Shown: positions 46,617 through 57,935, counted from the first letter of the stretch. The stretch: 64,000 nt of DNA from Micropterix aruncella (GCA_944548615.1 OX155952.1:32248901-32312900), one strand, 5' to 3'. Notes: generated from the letters alone by a model not told the origin. A program made the numbers and translations.

Positions 46617-49264
46617 TAAATTATTAATGCGGTTAAATTATTAATAATAATAATAATAATAATAATAATGCTTTATTTAAGAGAAAGTAGTACAAAAAAT
46701 ATGTCTTAAAAACTACCCAACTAGGTTAATGCCCGTACTAGGGTAGATTCTTTTCTTTTAAATTATGATGCGCACGTAATTTTATACTGCAATTATAGAA
46801 CTATGGTGATATTTACATGTTTATATAATATTAAACATTATACATAATATTATTCTCATTTATATATAAATATATACATTTACCTACTTGTATTATTTAC
46901 ATACTATTATTATTTACATACATTTGCATTTACATACACGTATTTATTAGTAATATATAATTATAATATTAAATTAAATTGATAACGTCGTTTTAAACGA
47001 GGATATGTGTAATAATTTCAGCTACCTTTTCCCTGCCGGTCTCAAACAGCCACAAAGTAAGTTTTCCCTTTTTCATATGTAAGCTTTTGCATTGTTTTAA
47101 CTTATCCTGAAAGTAATTGTGGAGTTTAGGAGCTACACAACTAAAGTGCCTTTGCGCAAATTTAGTTTTGGTTTTTTTAATTAAATGTTTTTCTGACGCG
47201 CAACCTCTAGTTAGAATCTTGTGGTCAGTGATGTTGTGTGTGTGCGGATTGTTGAGATAATAAAGTAGGGTTACTTTTGCATAAATCTGTCTAACGTCCA
47301 AAAGTCTCAGCTCTTTTAGTAGTTCGTTTGTTGGATATCGATGTGGCTTTCTGGACATGACCCTCAGGAGAGCTTTTTGCGCTTTAACAAGCGGATCTAA
47401 CGCCGAATCTGTAGAACCTCCCCATCCTAATATTCCATATGTAATCGTGCTATGGGCTAGCGCGTAGTAGACTTTAATGAGGCTTCTTAACGGTAGAACA
47501 TTTCTAAGGGCCTTAAAAGCAAAAATCAGCTTCCTGATTTTACCCGCAGTAATAAGTACGTGAGGATCCCACTTTAGGTTATTGTCAAAGGTTATGCCTA
47601 GGTATTTCACCTGGTATTTGTGTTTAATAATTTGGCAGTTACAGCGTGTGCTTGTTAAAGGAGTGTTCTGAAATGATTTGCATATATGACTCTTGATTCC
47701 TGTGTGTGCGAAATCCTTTTTGTCAGTGATCGTAAAGGTCATATAATTTGTTTTATCACTATTTAGTGTTAGAAGATTGTTCTTTAGCCAAAGATTTATA
47801 TTTGCGAGACCCTTTTCAGCATTTTTATATACACTTGGCCATGTGTTATTCTGGAAGATTAATGCGGTATCATCAGCATACAAGATTGCTTTCCCTCCAT
47901 CTAATGCCACATTTGTTAGATCGTTAATATAGATTATAAATAAAATTGGGCCTAGGACACTCCCTTGAGGTACCCCATATCTGATAATCCTGTCATCGCT
48001 AACAATCCCGTTAACCTTTGTAACTTGCGTTCTTTCACAAAGGTAGTCTGTAAACCATTTCAGGGCAATACCACAGACCCCACATTTTTGTAACTTTTTT
48101 AGTAATATAGCATGCGATACCGTGTCAAATGCTTTACAAAGGTCTAGAAAAACGACAAGACATTTATCTCCCTCATCAAGAGTCTTCACTATATTCTGGG
48201 TCAGAAAAGCAATGGCGTCTTGGGTGGATTTACCCGACCGGAAACCATATTGAGTGGAAGCTAATAAGTTGTGCTTGTTTAAGAAGCTCATTAAACGGGA
48301 TTTGATCGTAAGTTCGAGTATTTTTGATAGTGTATTTAGCAAACTAATTGGTCTGTAGCAATTTACTTCATTAATCTCCCCACCTTTAAAGATAGGGTTA
48401 ACCACCGCTTTCTTTAGACACTGAGGAAAAACCCCAGTAGATATACTTAGATTTGTAATAAAAGTTAGAGGTAACAATAAAGTCTCGCTGCACTCTTTGA
48501 AAATTTTAGAAGAAATTCCGTCATTGCCGGTTGATTTTTTATCTTTTAGGTTTTTTATTATACTTTTTATTTCTTCGGGGTCCGTTGGTTTTAGAAAAAT
48601 GGTTTCTGTTGGCGTATTTGCAACACATGCTTCAAGAGAAAGTTTAATTTCAGTCGTATTTAACAATTCTAGAGTTTTTTCTGCCATTTTCGGTCCTATA
48701 TTGGAGAAATAATCATTAAAGTAGTCCGCAATATGTTTTTTGTTATGCTTATTTATTGACACTTTCTGTCCATTAATATTGACTTCTTGCAGCTCTGATG
48801 GTTTGGACTTTTTCCTATAAGTCAAATCATTTATTAAACGCCATGTTTTTTTTGAGTTACCAGCATTTTCCTCAAATTCCTTTTTGTAGTACATTTCTTT
48901 AGTTCTATTTATTATGTTTTTGCAAAGATTTCTATATTTCAGATATTCATGCTTCAATATGCTATTGCCGAGATTTAATTTGACTTTGTTATGAAGTTTG
49001 TCTCTGCGTTTAATACTTCTTAGGAGTCCTGGGGTAATCCATGGTTTAAGTTTTCTCTGACAATGGGGCACGAGTTTTTCTTTTGTATTTTTGTTGACCA
49101 ATTTTTTTATTGTATTTACGAAAAATTCAGTTGCTTCATTTGAATAAGATATTCTAAATAAAGGATTCCAGTCAATGTCTGTAATATCTGCGTATAAACT
49201 GTCATAATTTGTAACTAAAATCTGACTATTAATTATGTTTTGACTTTGAAGATCTGTTTTAGAC
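46617..49264 (-). mobile_element. 5'-truncated CR1/L2-type LINE inserted in the Pao leader
   Basis: 2648 bp in the same orientation as the host element, between 27-bp direct repeats. The 5' end cuts into ORF2 near the end of the endonuclease. After the stop there is a 3' untranslated region with the tail motif CCTAGTACGGGCATTAACCT then AGTTGGGTAG, AATAAAGCA and (TTA)n (plus-strand 46641-46669). About 20 bp of AT-rich sequence lies between that array and the target duplication. Short-period rather than poly-A tails are typical of the CR1/L2 group; the exact clade is not settled. Confidence 0.88.
46993..49263 (-). CDS. LINE ORF2 (partial): endonuclease end, reverse transcriptase, C-terminal region
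   Basis: The frame is open from the truncation point to the stop at 46993, 757 codons including the stop. No real start exists; it enters as SKTDLQSQN and runs through DIDWNPLF, the linker after the endonuclease. Counting from residue 55 as 1: NPIFKGG and NCYRPISLL (about 235-255), QYGFRSGKST (284), FLDLCKAFDTV with the first catalytic Asp (318-328), YGVPQGSVLGP (375-385), ILYADDTAL with the two Asp (406-414). A C-terminal tail contains FAQRHFSCVAPKLHNYF. No stop or frameshift was seen, so the insertion is probably young. It could supply reverse transcriptase only if transcribed from the Pao promoter, which is speculative. Confidence 0.92.
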   Translation of the reverse strand, partial: SKTDLQSQNIINSQILVTNYDSLYADITDIDWNPLFRISYSNEATEFFVNTIKKLVNKNTKEKLVPHCQRKLKPWITPGLLRSIKRRDKLHNKVKLNLGNSILKHEYLKYRNLCKNIINRTKEMYYKKEFEENAGNSKKTWRLINDLTYRKKSKPSELQEVNINGQKVSINKHNKKHIADYFNDYFSNIGPKMAEKTLELLNTTEIKLSLEACVANTPTETIFLKPTDPEEIKSIIKNLKDKKSTGNDGISSKIFKECSETLLLPLTFITNLSISTGVFPQCLKKAVVNPIFKGGEINEVNCYRPISLLNTLSKILELTIKSRLMSFLNKHNLLASTQYGFRSGKSTQDAIAFLTQNIVKTLDEGDKCLVVFLDLCKAFDTVSHAILLKKLQKCGVCGIALKWFTDYLCERTQVTKVNGIVSDDRIIRYGVPQGSVLGPILFIIYINDLTNVALDGGKAILYADDTALIFQNNTWPSVYKNAEKGLANINLWLKNNLLTLNSDKTNYMTFTITDKKDFAHTGIKSHICKSFQNTPLTSTRCNCQIIKHKYQVKYLGITFDNNLKWDPHVLITAGKIRKLIFAFKALRNVLPLRSLIKVYYALAHSTITYGILGWGGSTDSALDPLVKAQKALLRVMSRKPHRYPTNELLKELRLLDVRQIYAKVTLLYYLNNPHTHNITDHKILTRGCASEKHLIKKTKTKFAQRHFSCVAPKLHNYFQDKLKQCKSLHMKKGKLTLWLFETGREKVAEIITHILV

Positions 49265-49291
49265 TTATTACTTTTTTATAAATATATGTAT
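49265..49291. repeat. 27-bp target duplication of the LINE, 5' side
   Basis: Second copy of the 27-bp direct repeat at 46590-46616; it abuts the truncated 5' end of the LINE. Confidence 0.9.
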
Positions 49292-49467
49292 ATAAATATT
49301 TAATAATATATATAATATATTTTTATAAATTTACAATAAATTAATATGTGAGAACGAACTGCGAAATCAGTACAATTATTTATATGAAACGAAACCCCGT
49401 TTGAAACGATTTTGATATAAACTGAAACTTTACACAAATAATATGATAATATACTGAATTGGCTTTT

Positions 49468-49485
49468 ATCCGGATCGTAGGGCCA
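49468..49485 (-). promoter_or_regulatory. Primer-binding site of the Pao element
   Basis: Five bases after the 5' LTR the minus strand reads TGGCCCTACGATCCGGAT, which would pair with a tRNA 3' end finishing in GGGCCA. I could not name the tRNA. Confidence 0.55.
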
Positions 49486-49490
49486 TCAAA

Positions 49491-49979
49491 TGGTAGCGCG
49501 GGGATTTTAATTTGGGAATAAAAGGGTTAGTGAACTGTATTTTGCGGTACTTTGGTATAGAATAGTTTGGAAAAATGGGATCTCGTTTACCTTATTAAAT
49601 GTCCGTTTGCAGCTTCGTAAATCAGCTTCTCAAGTCACTTCACAGCGCGGCGGTGATTTAATTGTCAAATATATATATATTTCACGAGCACTAAATGTTC
49701 TTATTTGCGGGTTTTAAAAGCGGGTTACCATGCAGGTGCGCGGCGGCGGACGTCTCGCGGGCGGTATCGAAGCGAACATAATCGGTGATAGACTGACTCG
49801 CCGGCGACGTTCTTCCTCTTCTTTACTTCAGTTAACGAGAGGGGATAGGAAAAGGAGATGCACTATCGGAATGAGAATTTAGAAACCAATTCAGTAAATC
49901 GCGCAGGCATATTTAATATCGATACAGCAGCCGTTTTACTAAATGCGAAATTTATATATATTTAAATCCGGCGTATCCA
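49491..49979 (-). repeat. 5' LTR of the Pao element
   Basis: 489 bp, with the same TG...CA ends as the 3' LTR. It should hold the element's promoter, but no clear core promoter was chosen. Confidence 0.95.
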
Positions 49980-49983
49980 ATAG

Positions 49984-51349
49984 TATTATGATGGTCCCGA
50001 CTGCGGTCGGTAAATTCCATAGCAGCTCCGTTTGTATTTTATTTATATAATTGCTAAAAAATGCTTATAATTATTTTTACTTAATTTGGTTATTTAAATT
50101 TGAATATATTTAGACATTTTTTTATTATTATTTTTTAATTGATTTTATATTTGTAATTTATATTTCTGATTTTTATATTTCGATAATTTTATTCGTATTT
50201 TTAAAAATGTTAGTTTGATCCTTATTAAATGTAGTTTAGTTTATGTAGAACTCTTTGGATGCTTTCTATTTTTCTAGTTTTTGTATATTTTTGTTATTGA
50301 ATTGCTGATTCTCTGTTTTCTCATTATTTCTGTTGTTTTTTATTTTTCTAGTTTTTATGTCTTTGTTATTGATTTTTTTAATTTCTATGTTTTTTTTCAA
50401 TTATTAGATTTTTTATAGATTTTTTTATAATTTTATGAGTAATTTGAAATGTAATTTTATTTGTAGAAATACCATTAGATATGTAATTTCTATACCCAGA
50501 TCGGGTTTTTGAAAATAAATTATTCTTATTCTTATTTTTATATCATATTAATACCATTATTTACAGTTTAAGTAAATTGATGCTTGCAGTACATGACAGT
50601 ACATCTGTTTTAACTTTCGCTGAGAGAAGTAAATACATTTTTTTAAATACAATCTTTCGAAAAAGCTAGAGTTCAAATGTAATGTGAAGCAATATAGAAC
50701 CAGCGAAACCAAACGTTTGTACTACGCATATGTTTTTTTCCGGTAGCGTACTAGTATTATTCAATTACCAGTCACAAAGATTTTTTTCCTAAACTTCTTA
50801 AAATACACGTTTATTTCCCGTTCACAATTGTGTGGAAATTCCTCTGTGCACGTGTAATAATCGGAGAGGTGAAGAGAGAGCGACGAGAAGCCTTATTTCG
50901 ATGCGTGGGTGAACATGCGTGCGGTAAAAACTTGTAAGAGGTATTATTTGTGTATATATGTATGTATGTATGTATGAGCGAAGCTTTGTTAACTGTTGAT
51001 CAGTGATGCTCAACGATATCCAAAAGTAACAATCTTTCGAAAAGATTTATTTTAAAATACTTATTTATTTTGGGAAACATACAGCGTATAAAATATACGT
51101 ACCTACTTACGTACATACAGAAAAAAGCAAAACATTAGATCTATAACCGTTTCCTGCGAGTTTTACAATTTAAAGAAATATTAGCATAGTTGAAAAAAAA
51201 ACCAAATTCAAATTTTAATAAATATTAAGTTCAAATAGATATCCGCTGATAAAGGCAGCGAATTGGAAGTGATTAGGAAGCTCGACGATGGTGCGTGGAT
51301 ATATAGATATATAATATAGATATGTAAGTCGCATACTGAATGAGTGGAT
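49984..51349. other. Gene-free stretch with a LINE-like tail
   Basis: 50240-50440 is very T-rich with a repeated CTATTTTTCTAGTTTTT. 50490-50535 (CAGATCGGGTTTTTGAAAAT, then AAATTATTCTTATTCTTATT) looks like a LINE end with a short-period tail, in plus orientation. A (TATG)n lies at 50954-50977. Nothing else recognised. Confidence 0.45.
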
Positions 51350-51835
51350 TTAGATAATTATAGTAGGTACTGCTGTGTTGCATATTAGGTATATGAGTAA
51401 ATGAGGTAGACGTAGGTTATTAGGCAAGCTTGTTAGGTGTAGGCAAGACGTGGCAAGCTTATTAGGTCCAACTGAATTGATTAATTCCTTGACGAACGAT
51501 GGTAGGTTAAGGTCAAAAATGTATATAGTAGAGAAACGGGAGTCGTATGTCCACACCAACCTGTGAGCGATAGAGTTTTTCCCGTAGTTCGTGTTGGCAG
51601 GAGAGACCTCAAACGTACATGGATTGCGAACCAATCGCAGTGGTACGAAAAAACACAAGTTTTCGACGAGAAATGGACTATATATGGTATTGTGGATTAC
51701 TTTATGTAATCGCACCATATCAGACACTGTGTGCCATTCTTCTATAGCACTGATATCGAAGTGGTCTAGTCTGTACTCGTACGTAGGAAGAACCAAGCGT
51801 TCAAGAAAACTAATGTGTTCTTAAAAACGCCTTTG
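51350..51835 (-). pseudogene. Jockey-group LINE ORF2, C-terminal fragment
   Basis: The minus frame reads ISFLERLVLPTYEYRLDHFD, MVRLHKVIHNTIYSPFLVEN, FFVPLRLVRNPCTFEV and a following SIAHRLVWTYDSRFS. This is the 'SL..RR...D..FL.KI..N.ID.P.LL..I.F..P....R' layout that follows the reverse transcriptase in jockey/CR1-type LINEs. The catalytic part is missing and the 3' end was not located. The frame is open for about 160 codons, suggesting moderate age. Confidence 0.65.
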
Positions 51836-52884
51836 GATGCCTTCTGCCCTGCTTCTGTAGACCGAATATTGCGGATTACAAATTGAGGATGCCAATTACA
51901 GGGTACTCCGTATATAGAAAAAATATAACATCTTCAGGACAATATTACAAAATAGTTTTGGGATACAGGTCACCAATCCTAAAGTTCTCTACGCTCGGCT
52001 AAACATAATTTCTATATTCTGATCATATAGCAACTTATGCTAATTTGTACTTCAAGTTCGCGAACGTATTATACATTAGGGATAAGGATCACGTCACTAT
52101 TAATGTGATAAATAAATTTCACCAAATCTCTCTTTCGGTTAATTAAATATATTACATTGTGTTACATTTAGTAGCATTTAGAGAGCATGAGTAAAACAAC
52201 AAAATTCACATAGTCAAGTTTGATTTTTTAACGGTTTCAATATTTGATTCGATGCTCATTGGATTTCTTTCCAAATAAAGATATAAATCGAAGAATAAAT
52301 CTTCATTTAAAAATCAAATAGTTGACGAATATCATATAATAGTCACTTCTATTCGATTAATTAACATAACCTCAACCTAATTAACTGCGTGAATTAAATC
52401 ATACCTACATTTCAATCCGGAATATTAATGAGAATCATTAATTTCCACATAAATACTAAATCTCATGCCGATTCTGGCACAATTTTACACGATTCTGATG
52501 ATAGCTTTGAATAAATTTGTTCTCTCATTATATAATCATGCTGAAACCGATAGATTTCATTTAATTGGGATTCCAAATAAGTTATTAAAATATTAATTAT
52601 GAACTCATTAATTAATTGGATACTATCATAGATGCTTCCCGCGTTGGATCTACAAAATTTTTCAAATATTTTTTTTTATCAGATATGTGGAATAGGAAAT
52701 AGAAATCATAAAATTAAAAATGTTATACTTATTTATTTTAAAGTAAACTTACAATAAATACACGAAAGAATATTTTCAAAACTTAACTAAGAAAGTATTG
52801 CATTGATTCTTATATTACTATTTCTTTTACTACGGTTTTATACAGAATAACGATGTTTTAAACGTAATTTTGTTGAATTACAAG
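51836..52884. other. AT-rich gene-free stretch
   Basis: Nothing recognised. Confidence 0.5.
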
Positions 52885-53575
52885 GAATTTTGTTGAAACT
52901 CCATTACTCGATTATATGTATCAACATATTCCTTATGGTTAATACAAAAATAAGAGCGTACTGTAGTTTCAATATAATTCATGCGTGCGACTATAACCGT
53001 AGGTATTGTCACTACATGCTTCTCACAACCGTACGTATTGTCCGTACGTATTGTCACAACCGTACGTATTGTCACTACCGACTATATTTCAATTTTTTTT
53101 TTTCAATTTCAATTTATTTCCAAAAAATCTTAACAGATTGTAGAAACTTAATATTTAGGTACATTTAAATTACAGTATATTAGTTCATTTTTACAATATT
53201 TAAATTTATCACCACGTACATACAGTTACATCTTTATTGCTTTTAGTATATTAGTTCAGTAATTAATACAGTATATTAGTTCGTTTTTACAATATTTAAA
53301 TTTATCACCACGTACATACAGTTACTTCTTTATTGCTTTTAGGGCATCCAAATCATTATATGCTGTCATGATAGAAGCGAGATCCCAAGGTCGCGATGTA
53401 ATGAAATAACATTGTTTTATCATTACGACGCGGTAACTACCGTAACGCCAAAACCATTACGCGTCATGTTAATTCCTACGTATGGACACAGTCCGATTTA
53501 TATACGTAATCCTTGTTGAAACATGTGTATTTCTGTGTATTACATCGTTATATTTTTCTCAGTATATTTACACAA
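52885..53575 (+). repeat. Left inverted arm
   Basis: It includes the terminal block, the GTACGTATTGTC tandem motifs (53025-53085), a probable insert with a 96-bp tandem duplication, and the 200-bp inner block. Confidence 0.6.
53172..53340. repeat. 96-bp tandem duplication
   Basis: Units start at 53172 and 53268 with ACAGTATATTAGTTC and continue through TATCACCACGTACATACAGT. The second ends near 53340. Confidence 0.9.
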
Positions 53576-53999
53576 GACACATTTAATATCCTATAAAAAG
53601 TGTACAACGTTTGCATGATAAATTTATAATAAAATCAACATTCGTACCTACGTTATTAAAATGTAAGTATGAAAAATGGGGCATAGATAAAATGCAAAAA
53701 TGTGTAAAAATTAACAATTGGGTATTAATATTTATATAATTGGGTAATAACATGATATAATATAATACAAGGTTATGGTATAATGTAGGTAATTTAATAC
53801 AATAGTATAGCCGTTAGTTAAATCTCAAGGAGTAAGACACTAGATTTGACCGAAATTTTAATTAAGTTCATATAATCATTAAGTATGTCTGATTCTTTAC
53901 ATGTGGTACCAAAAATACGAAACATTCTGGTGGGAACAATATTCGACACGATATTGCTATTGCAAGCGATAACAGATAGATGTATAGATGATGTTAGAC
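53576..53999. other. AT-rich gene-free stretch
   Basis: Nothing recognised. Confidence 0.5.
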
Positions 54000-54197
54000 G
54001 GGTGTTACACGTTCAACCTCTCATCAGTTCAGTCCGTGACGTTTGTCAGACTGACGGGAAACTGATCGTTTATCACGTTGACTGATGGACGGAACTGATG
54101 GATTTTCAAACATTTTGATAATTTCTATCAGTCTTATCAGTCCGTTCATGATCAAGGTCACGGGCTGAACTGATGCCAGATTGAACGTGTAACACCC
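54000..54197. mobile_element. MITE with GGGTGTTACACGTTCAA ends
   Basis: A 198-bp element starts GGGTGTTACACGTTCAACCT and ends TTGAACGTGTAACACCC. Arms of about 40 bp continue (TCATCAGTTCAGTCCGTGAC against GTCACGGGCTGAACTGATGC). There is no coding capacity. Confidence 0.85.
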
Positions 54198-55309
54198 ATC
54201 TATGATAGATAGATTGATATATGAGAGCTCCTTAGTCGCGGTGGCACACGAAATTGAACATTTGCCATACTAGCCGGGCTGTCTAATCGATTGTGTAAAA
54301 GCTGGGATTACGTGTTAAAGTGTAACTATATAGCTATAATCATAATAAATCGATATAATAGATAGAAATTTAGGTAGCTATATTAATGATAATATAGAAA
54401 TTATGTTAATTTCTGTTAACTCTGCCTGATCGGCTAGCGATAACTAGAAAATCCAACGAATCGCTGCGTCTATTCAATAGAGTCAATTCAGTCACTCTCT
54501 CGATTCATCCCAAAAACAATGAAGCGCCCATAGTTCACGCTCTCCCCGAATTTCTGATTAATATTCATGGTGTTATTCGCCTGTTTATGTATGCTTGGAA
54601 CACTTCCATTCTAACATCAATCAAACTGGATCAACAACGGCATGTTTGTATATTATGGAGGCAATTTCAAATGCAGCCACGCCCACTCGTTAGTAATCTT
54701 GCCTCGACGCTTTTTCGTTCGCTCCTTTAAAAGAAAATAGTAACAATTATACTATTACGAAAACGCCGAATCATCGCCGCTTTGAAGTTGATGAATTAAG
54801 TGTTACCGCTTAAGCTGCCAATTATATTTCGATACAAGATCGATAATAATCATTAAAACTTATAACACAGGACACAGTAAATTGAGCTTAGACGTGATTT
54901 TGTATTTTATTCATTCTATACCGACTATAGTTTGCATATAATAAAATTACTGTGTTAAACATACTATCCTTAAGAAGCCATTGCCTTACTCCTATAGTTT
55001 TTCAAATTATCAAAGCAACTGCAAAATACAAGGATAGGAAATGCTGGCTATCGCACTTCCTTGATCACTTTCGTACTCTGGAATAACCTCTCTTTCCAGC
55101 TTGATATCAATTTGGGTAATATCTAAAAGACTATAAAGAGAGTGGGGGACTGTGGTACTCGTAGATCTGAAAGTTCTGGATAAGCTCTAGTCCTTATTGG
55201 GCGTTGAAACTTGGGTAGGTTAAGTACATTTTATAACTTATTTCCTTGGGTGTCTTTATTGTAGCTGTTACTAAAAGTAAAACTTGACTCAAATCGGTTA
55301 CTCAATAAT
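54198..55309. other. Gene-free stretch
   Basis: Nothing recognised. Confidence 0.45.
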
Positions 55310-55640
55310 TGGCTTATCTATCTGAATTGCTTTACTGCTGGATAGAGGCCTCTCCCAAGGCTCGCCCCACTGTTTAGTTCTCCATCTTCCTCGTCCAGTC
55401 ACTTCACGAATTTTGCCTTATGATATTGGACCATTGGTCTTAGAGATGTTCTACGTTGCGTCTTCCGGCGCGCGGTTCCCAATCGATGACCTTTCTTTCC
55501 CAAAAGCTATCTTCTGAGCTATGTCTACCACTATCGTTCTCTATCTTATTACCGTGTTCCGGATCTCATCCCGAGAAGAGTTTCCGAGCATAGGTTAGCG
55601 ACTTTATACTTGTGGACGACCCTCATAGTCAAGGTCCTGG
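55310..55640 (-). repeat. Non-LTR element fragment (RTE-like, tentative)
   Basis: GGATAGAGGCCTCTCCCAAG, GTCTTAGAGATGTTCTACGT and GGTTCCCAATCGATGACCTT belong to a block I associate with the 3' coding end of RTE-like LINEs in insects. On minus a frame reads VTGRGRWRTKQWGEPWERPL. The family name is from memory and uncertain. Confidence 0.4.
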
Positions 55641-56130
55641 TTTCCAGACTGTACTTACAGGGGAGCTAACGGGCCCATGATGAGTTGGCCACGATGACCC
55701 ATGTGTTCAGGGTCGGTCACACTCACGGGTCAACACCCATCCGACGGCCTCTACGCACGGGGTGCGAGTCCTGGGTAGGACACTGGGTCAACCAGTCTCC
55801 CCTGGGAATCAAACCTCTGGCGCTCCTGGACGGTCTGCGCACCTTGCGGCGCAAGCCAATCGATTGTGCTCTCCGACTAACAGTCGGGGGAGTCTGGGAA
55901 CTTTATTGTTTCCTATAGAGCGGGGGTGGTTGCGTAGGTACCTTACGGCGACTGCTCTTGAAATGACCATTGGCCATCCGATTCCGGTACAGAGTCAGGC
56001 AAAGGACGCCTTGGTCCGCGATAGATTCGGTGTACACCGTTTCACCGCTTCGTAAGGGAGAGGACCGCGCAAGCGACCTCGAACTCGGAACCAATCGAGA
56101 GACCGGAGAAATCTGGTCACAATTGGAACA
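55641..56130 (+). repeat. Dispersed repeat shared with 10865-11065
   Basis: 55930-56115 matches the region before the LINE-like tail at 10850 (ACTGCTCTTGAAATGACCA, CGCGATAGATTCGGTG, AGGACCGCGCAAGCGACCT). 55640-55925 is GC-rich and without a second copy here. No domain recognised. Confidence 0.55.
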
Positions 56131-56319
56131 ATTGTCTTCCCACATGTGAATGTCACCAGTTATGTCCAAAGTCTTCTACGCTCACTGCAGGTCGATAGAA
56201 CGACGAATCGTTAAAACGTCCTGCGGTGACGGGCTCGCCCGTTGTGGTTGACATATCAATATGTACTTACAGGTAGCACACATTTTAGGTATTGAGATGT
56301 AGTATACCGTATATACTGG

Positions 56320-56750
56320 AGAAAATATAATGATGTAATACACGGAAATACGCATGTTTCAACAAGGATTGCGTATCTAACTGGACTGTGGTTCATATGT
56401 ATGAATTAACATGACGGTAACAGTGTTGGCGTGATGGTAGTTACCGTGTCGTAATGTTAAAACATAATGTTATTTCATTACGTGGCGACCTTGTAATCTC
56501 GCTTTTAACAGGACAGCGTGTAGTAGTATTCGTATGGACAGTAGTCGGACACATGAATCAAGTTGAAAATACAATATACTGAAAACAGTACGGATATAAA
56601 TCGGATATAAATCCATACTAACTCCGTACTAATCGGATATAAATCCGAACTAATTGGATATAAATCCGTTAGTACGGATATAAATCCGTACTAACCGCAA
56701 GGGAAATATTGTTACATATAATCGAGTAATGGAGTTTAAACCAAATAAAA
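56320..56750 (-). repeat. Right inverted arm
   Basis: Counterpart of 52885-53575, with at least four CGGATATAAATCC units at 56590-56690. Confidence 0.6.
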
Positions 56751-56929
56751 TATTTCATCGCAAACTTCTAACTTGTAACGGTAAGTCTATATTGTAACGT
56801 CGCTTTTCACTAAGTCTGCATTGCAGATTTTTTCTTTCATTGCTGTGGAGAACTCTTTGGCCCCTTAAAAAATATTTTTTTCTTATCAGGGCTCATCGTT
56901 AAGTTTCAAATTTTCAAATTCGAATTCTT

Positions 56930-57060
56930 TATTTATCAAAAATTATAGATACAGATACATATTAAATAAACCTAACCTAACTGGATCGCACGAGACGTCC
57001 GCACTAAGGTAGGCTCTGATACGTATAATTAAATACCTACTGCCTAATGATAATTTAACA
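56930..57060 (-). repeat. LINE 3'-tail fragment
   Basis: Minus orientation: GAGCCTACCTTAGTGCGGAC, then CCAGTTAGGTTAGG, a diverged form of the LINE tail motif. Confidence 0.45.
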
Positions 57061-57189
57061 ATACATTGAATAATGCCGTGAAACCATTTTAAAACATTAG
57101 CAAAAACCTAGAATCACAAAGATAGGTAAACTAATACTAGAATTTTAAACTATCAATTTCAATAAAAATACATTTAAAAGAAAGTCATA

Positions 57190-57935
57190 ATATTTTTAAT
57201 AAAACATGGGATGGATGAATAACTTATTTAATATTGGTCCCAAATTATATAATGACATATAGGAAAAATGGAAACAGATATAGAACAATCAAGAGTTTAA
57301 AGACAATATTAATAAATGGTTATTTGAATTAGGTATACATCTGAAAAGTTGGTTTGTAAAGCTAATATGTAACGGTTAATTTAAAAATGATACTGTATAT
57401 TTATATAAATTATTATGCATTTATTAATAGTATATCATATCATATTTTTATTCATATTATTTCATATTTTTAGCACTGTTTTTATAATGGTATTTATATA
57501 TTTTATTAAATTATAAATATGTTTATATTATTAGCATTGATTATTTATTGAAATCGTATTAACGTATATGTGTATTTGCCATATTGTATTACCTACATTG
57601 TATTATTCTTACAAATTTAGTATTTTGATTTGTATTATAGTGTTATTTATATATTATTATATATTGTTCAATCTTCATTATAAAAATAAAGTTATGTTAT
57701 TATGTTAAAATTCATTAATTACAAAAATAAAAAGTTTTTAACGTTAATTAGGCTAATTGTTATATAAATTGTATTACTTGTTTTAATTATTTACTCTAAT
57801 GCGCCTAGATACGGGACAGTTTAGTCCTAGTTAGGTGGGCACTGAGCATTTGTTTCATTTCGCTGTTCATTTTTTTCGAGTTATTTATAACATTGATAAC
57901 AATGGGCCAAATGTAAAAAAATATATGACTAAAGT
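57190..57935 (+). mobile_element. CR1/L2-type LINE 3' end
   Basis: A decayed plus frame reads NNLFNIGPKLYNDI, then QEFKDNINKWLFELGI with stops between, the last block of ORF2 in this LINE group. The 3' untranslated region follows and matches 11085-11395 almost throughout, including the tail motif GATACGGGACAGTTTAGTCC then TAGTTAGGTGGGCA (57812-57845). Confidence 0.6.

Larger units (their letters stand above)
41089..49979 (-). mobile_element. Pao-type (BEL/Pao) LTR retrotransposon, with a nested LINE
   Basis: An 8.9-kb element on the minus strand is bounded by two 489-bp direct repeats and flanked by ATAG on both sides (41085-41088 and 49980-49983). If the LTR starts one base further in, the duplication is AATAG. 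It has a primer-binding site after the 5' LTR, a leader, one long gag-pol frame, a purine tract and the 3' LTR. A LINE of 2648 bp sits in the leader; without it and one copy of its 27-bp duplication the element would be about 6.2 kb. Internal sequence is missing at the integrase end, so the copy cannot be autonomous. Family placement rests on the gag, A17-type protease and reverse transcriptase motifs. Confidence 0.92.
52885..56750. mobile_element. 3.9-kb region bounded by long inverted arms
   Basis: The outer edges are inverted: AACTCCATTACTCGATTATA at the left (about 52898) and its complement TATAATCGAGTAATGGAGTT at the right (about 56717). Further in, 53375-53575 and 56320-56510 are inverted copies (for example GATGTAATGAAATAACATTG against ATGTTATTTCATTACGTGGC, and TACGTAATCCTTGTTGAAAC against TTTCAACAAGGATTGCGTAT). 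Each arm holds short tandem motifs: CCGTACGTATTGTCACAA-type at the left, CGGATATAAATCCGTACTAA-type at the right. No transposase was found inside. It is either one large foldback element or two separate inverted insertions of one MITE. Confidence 0.55.

Noticed and set aside
48497..48712. Plus-strand frame inside the LINE
   Set aside because: Shadow of ORF2 on the other strand.
55762..56055. 97-codon plus frame in a GC-rich repeat
   Set aside because: It overlaps a dispersed repeat shared with 10865-11065 and has no domain.
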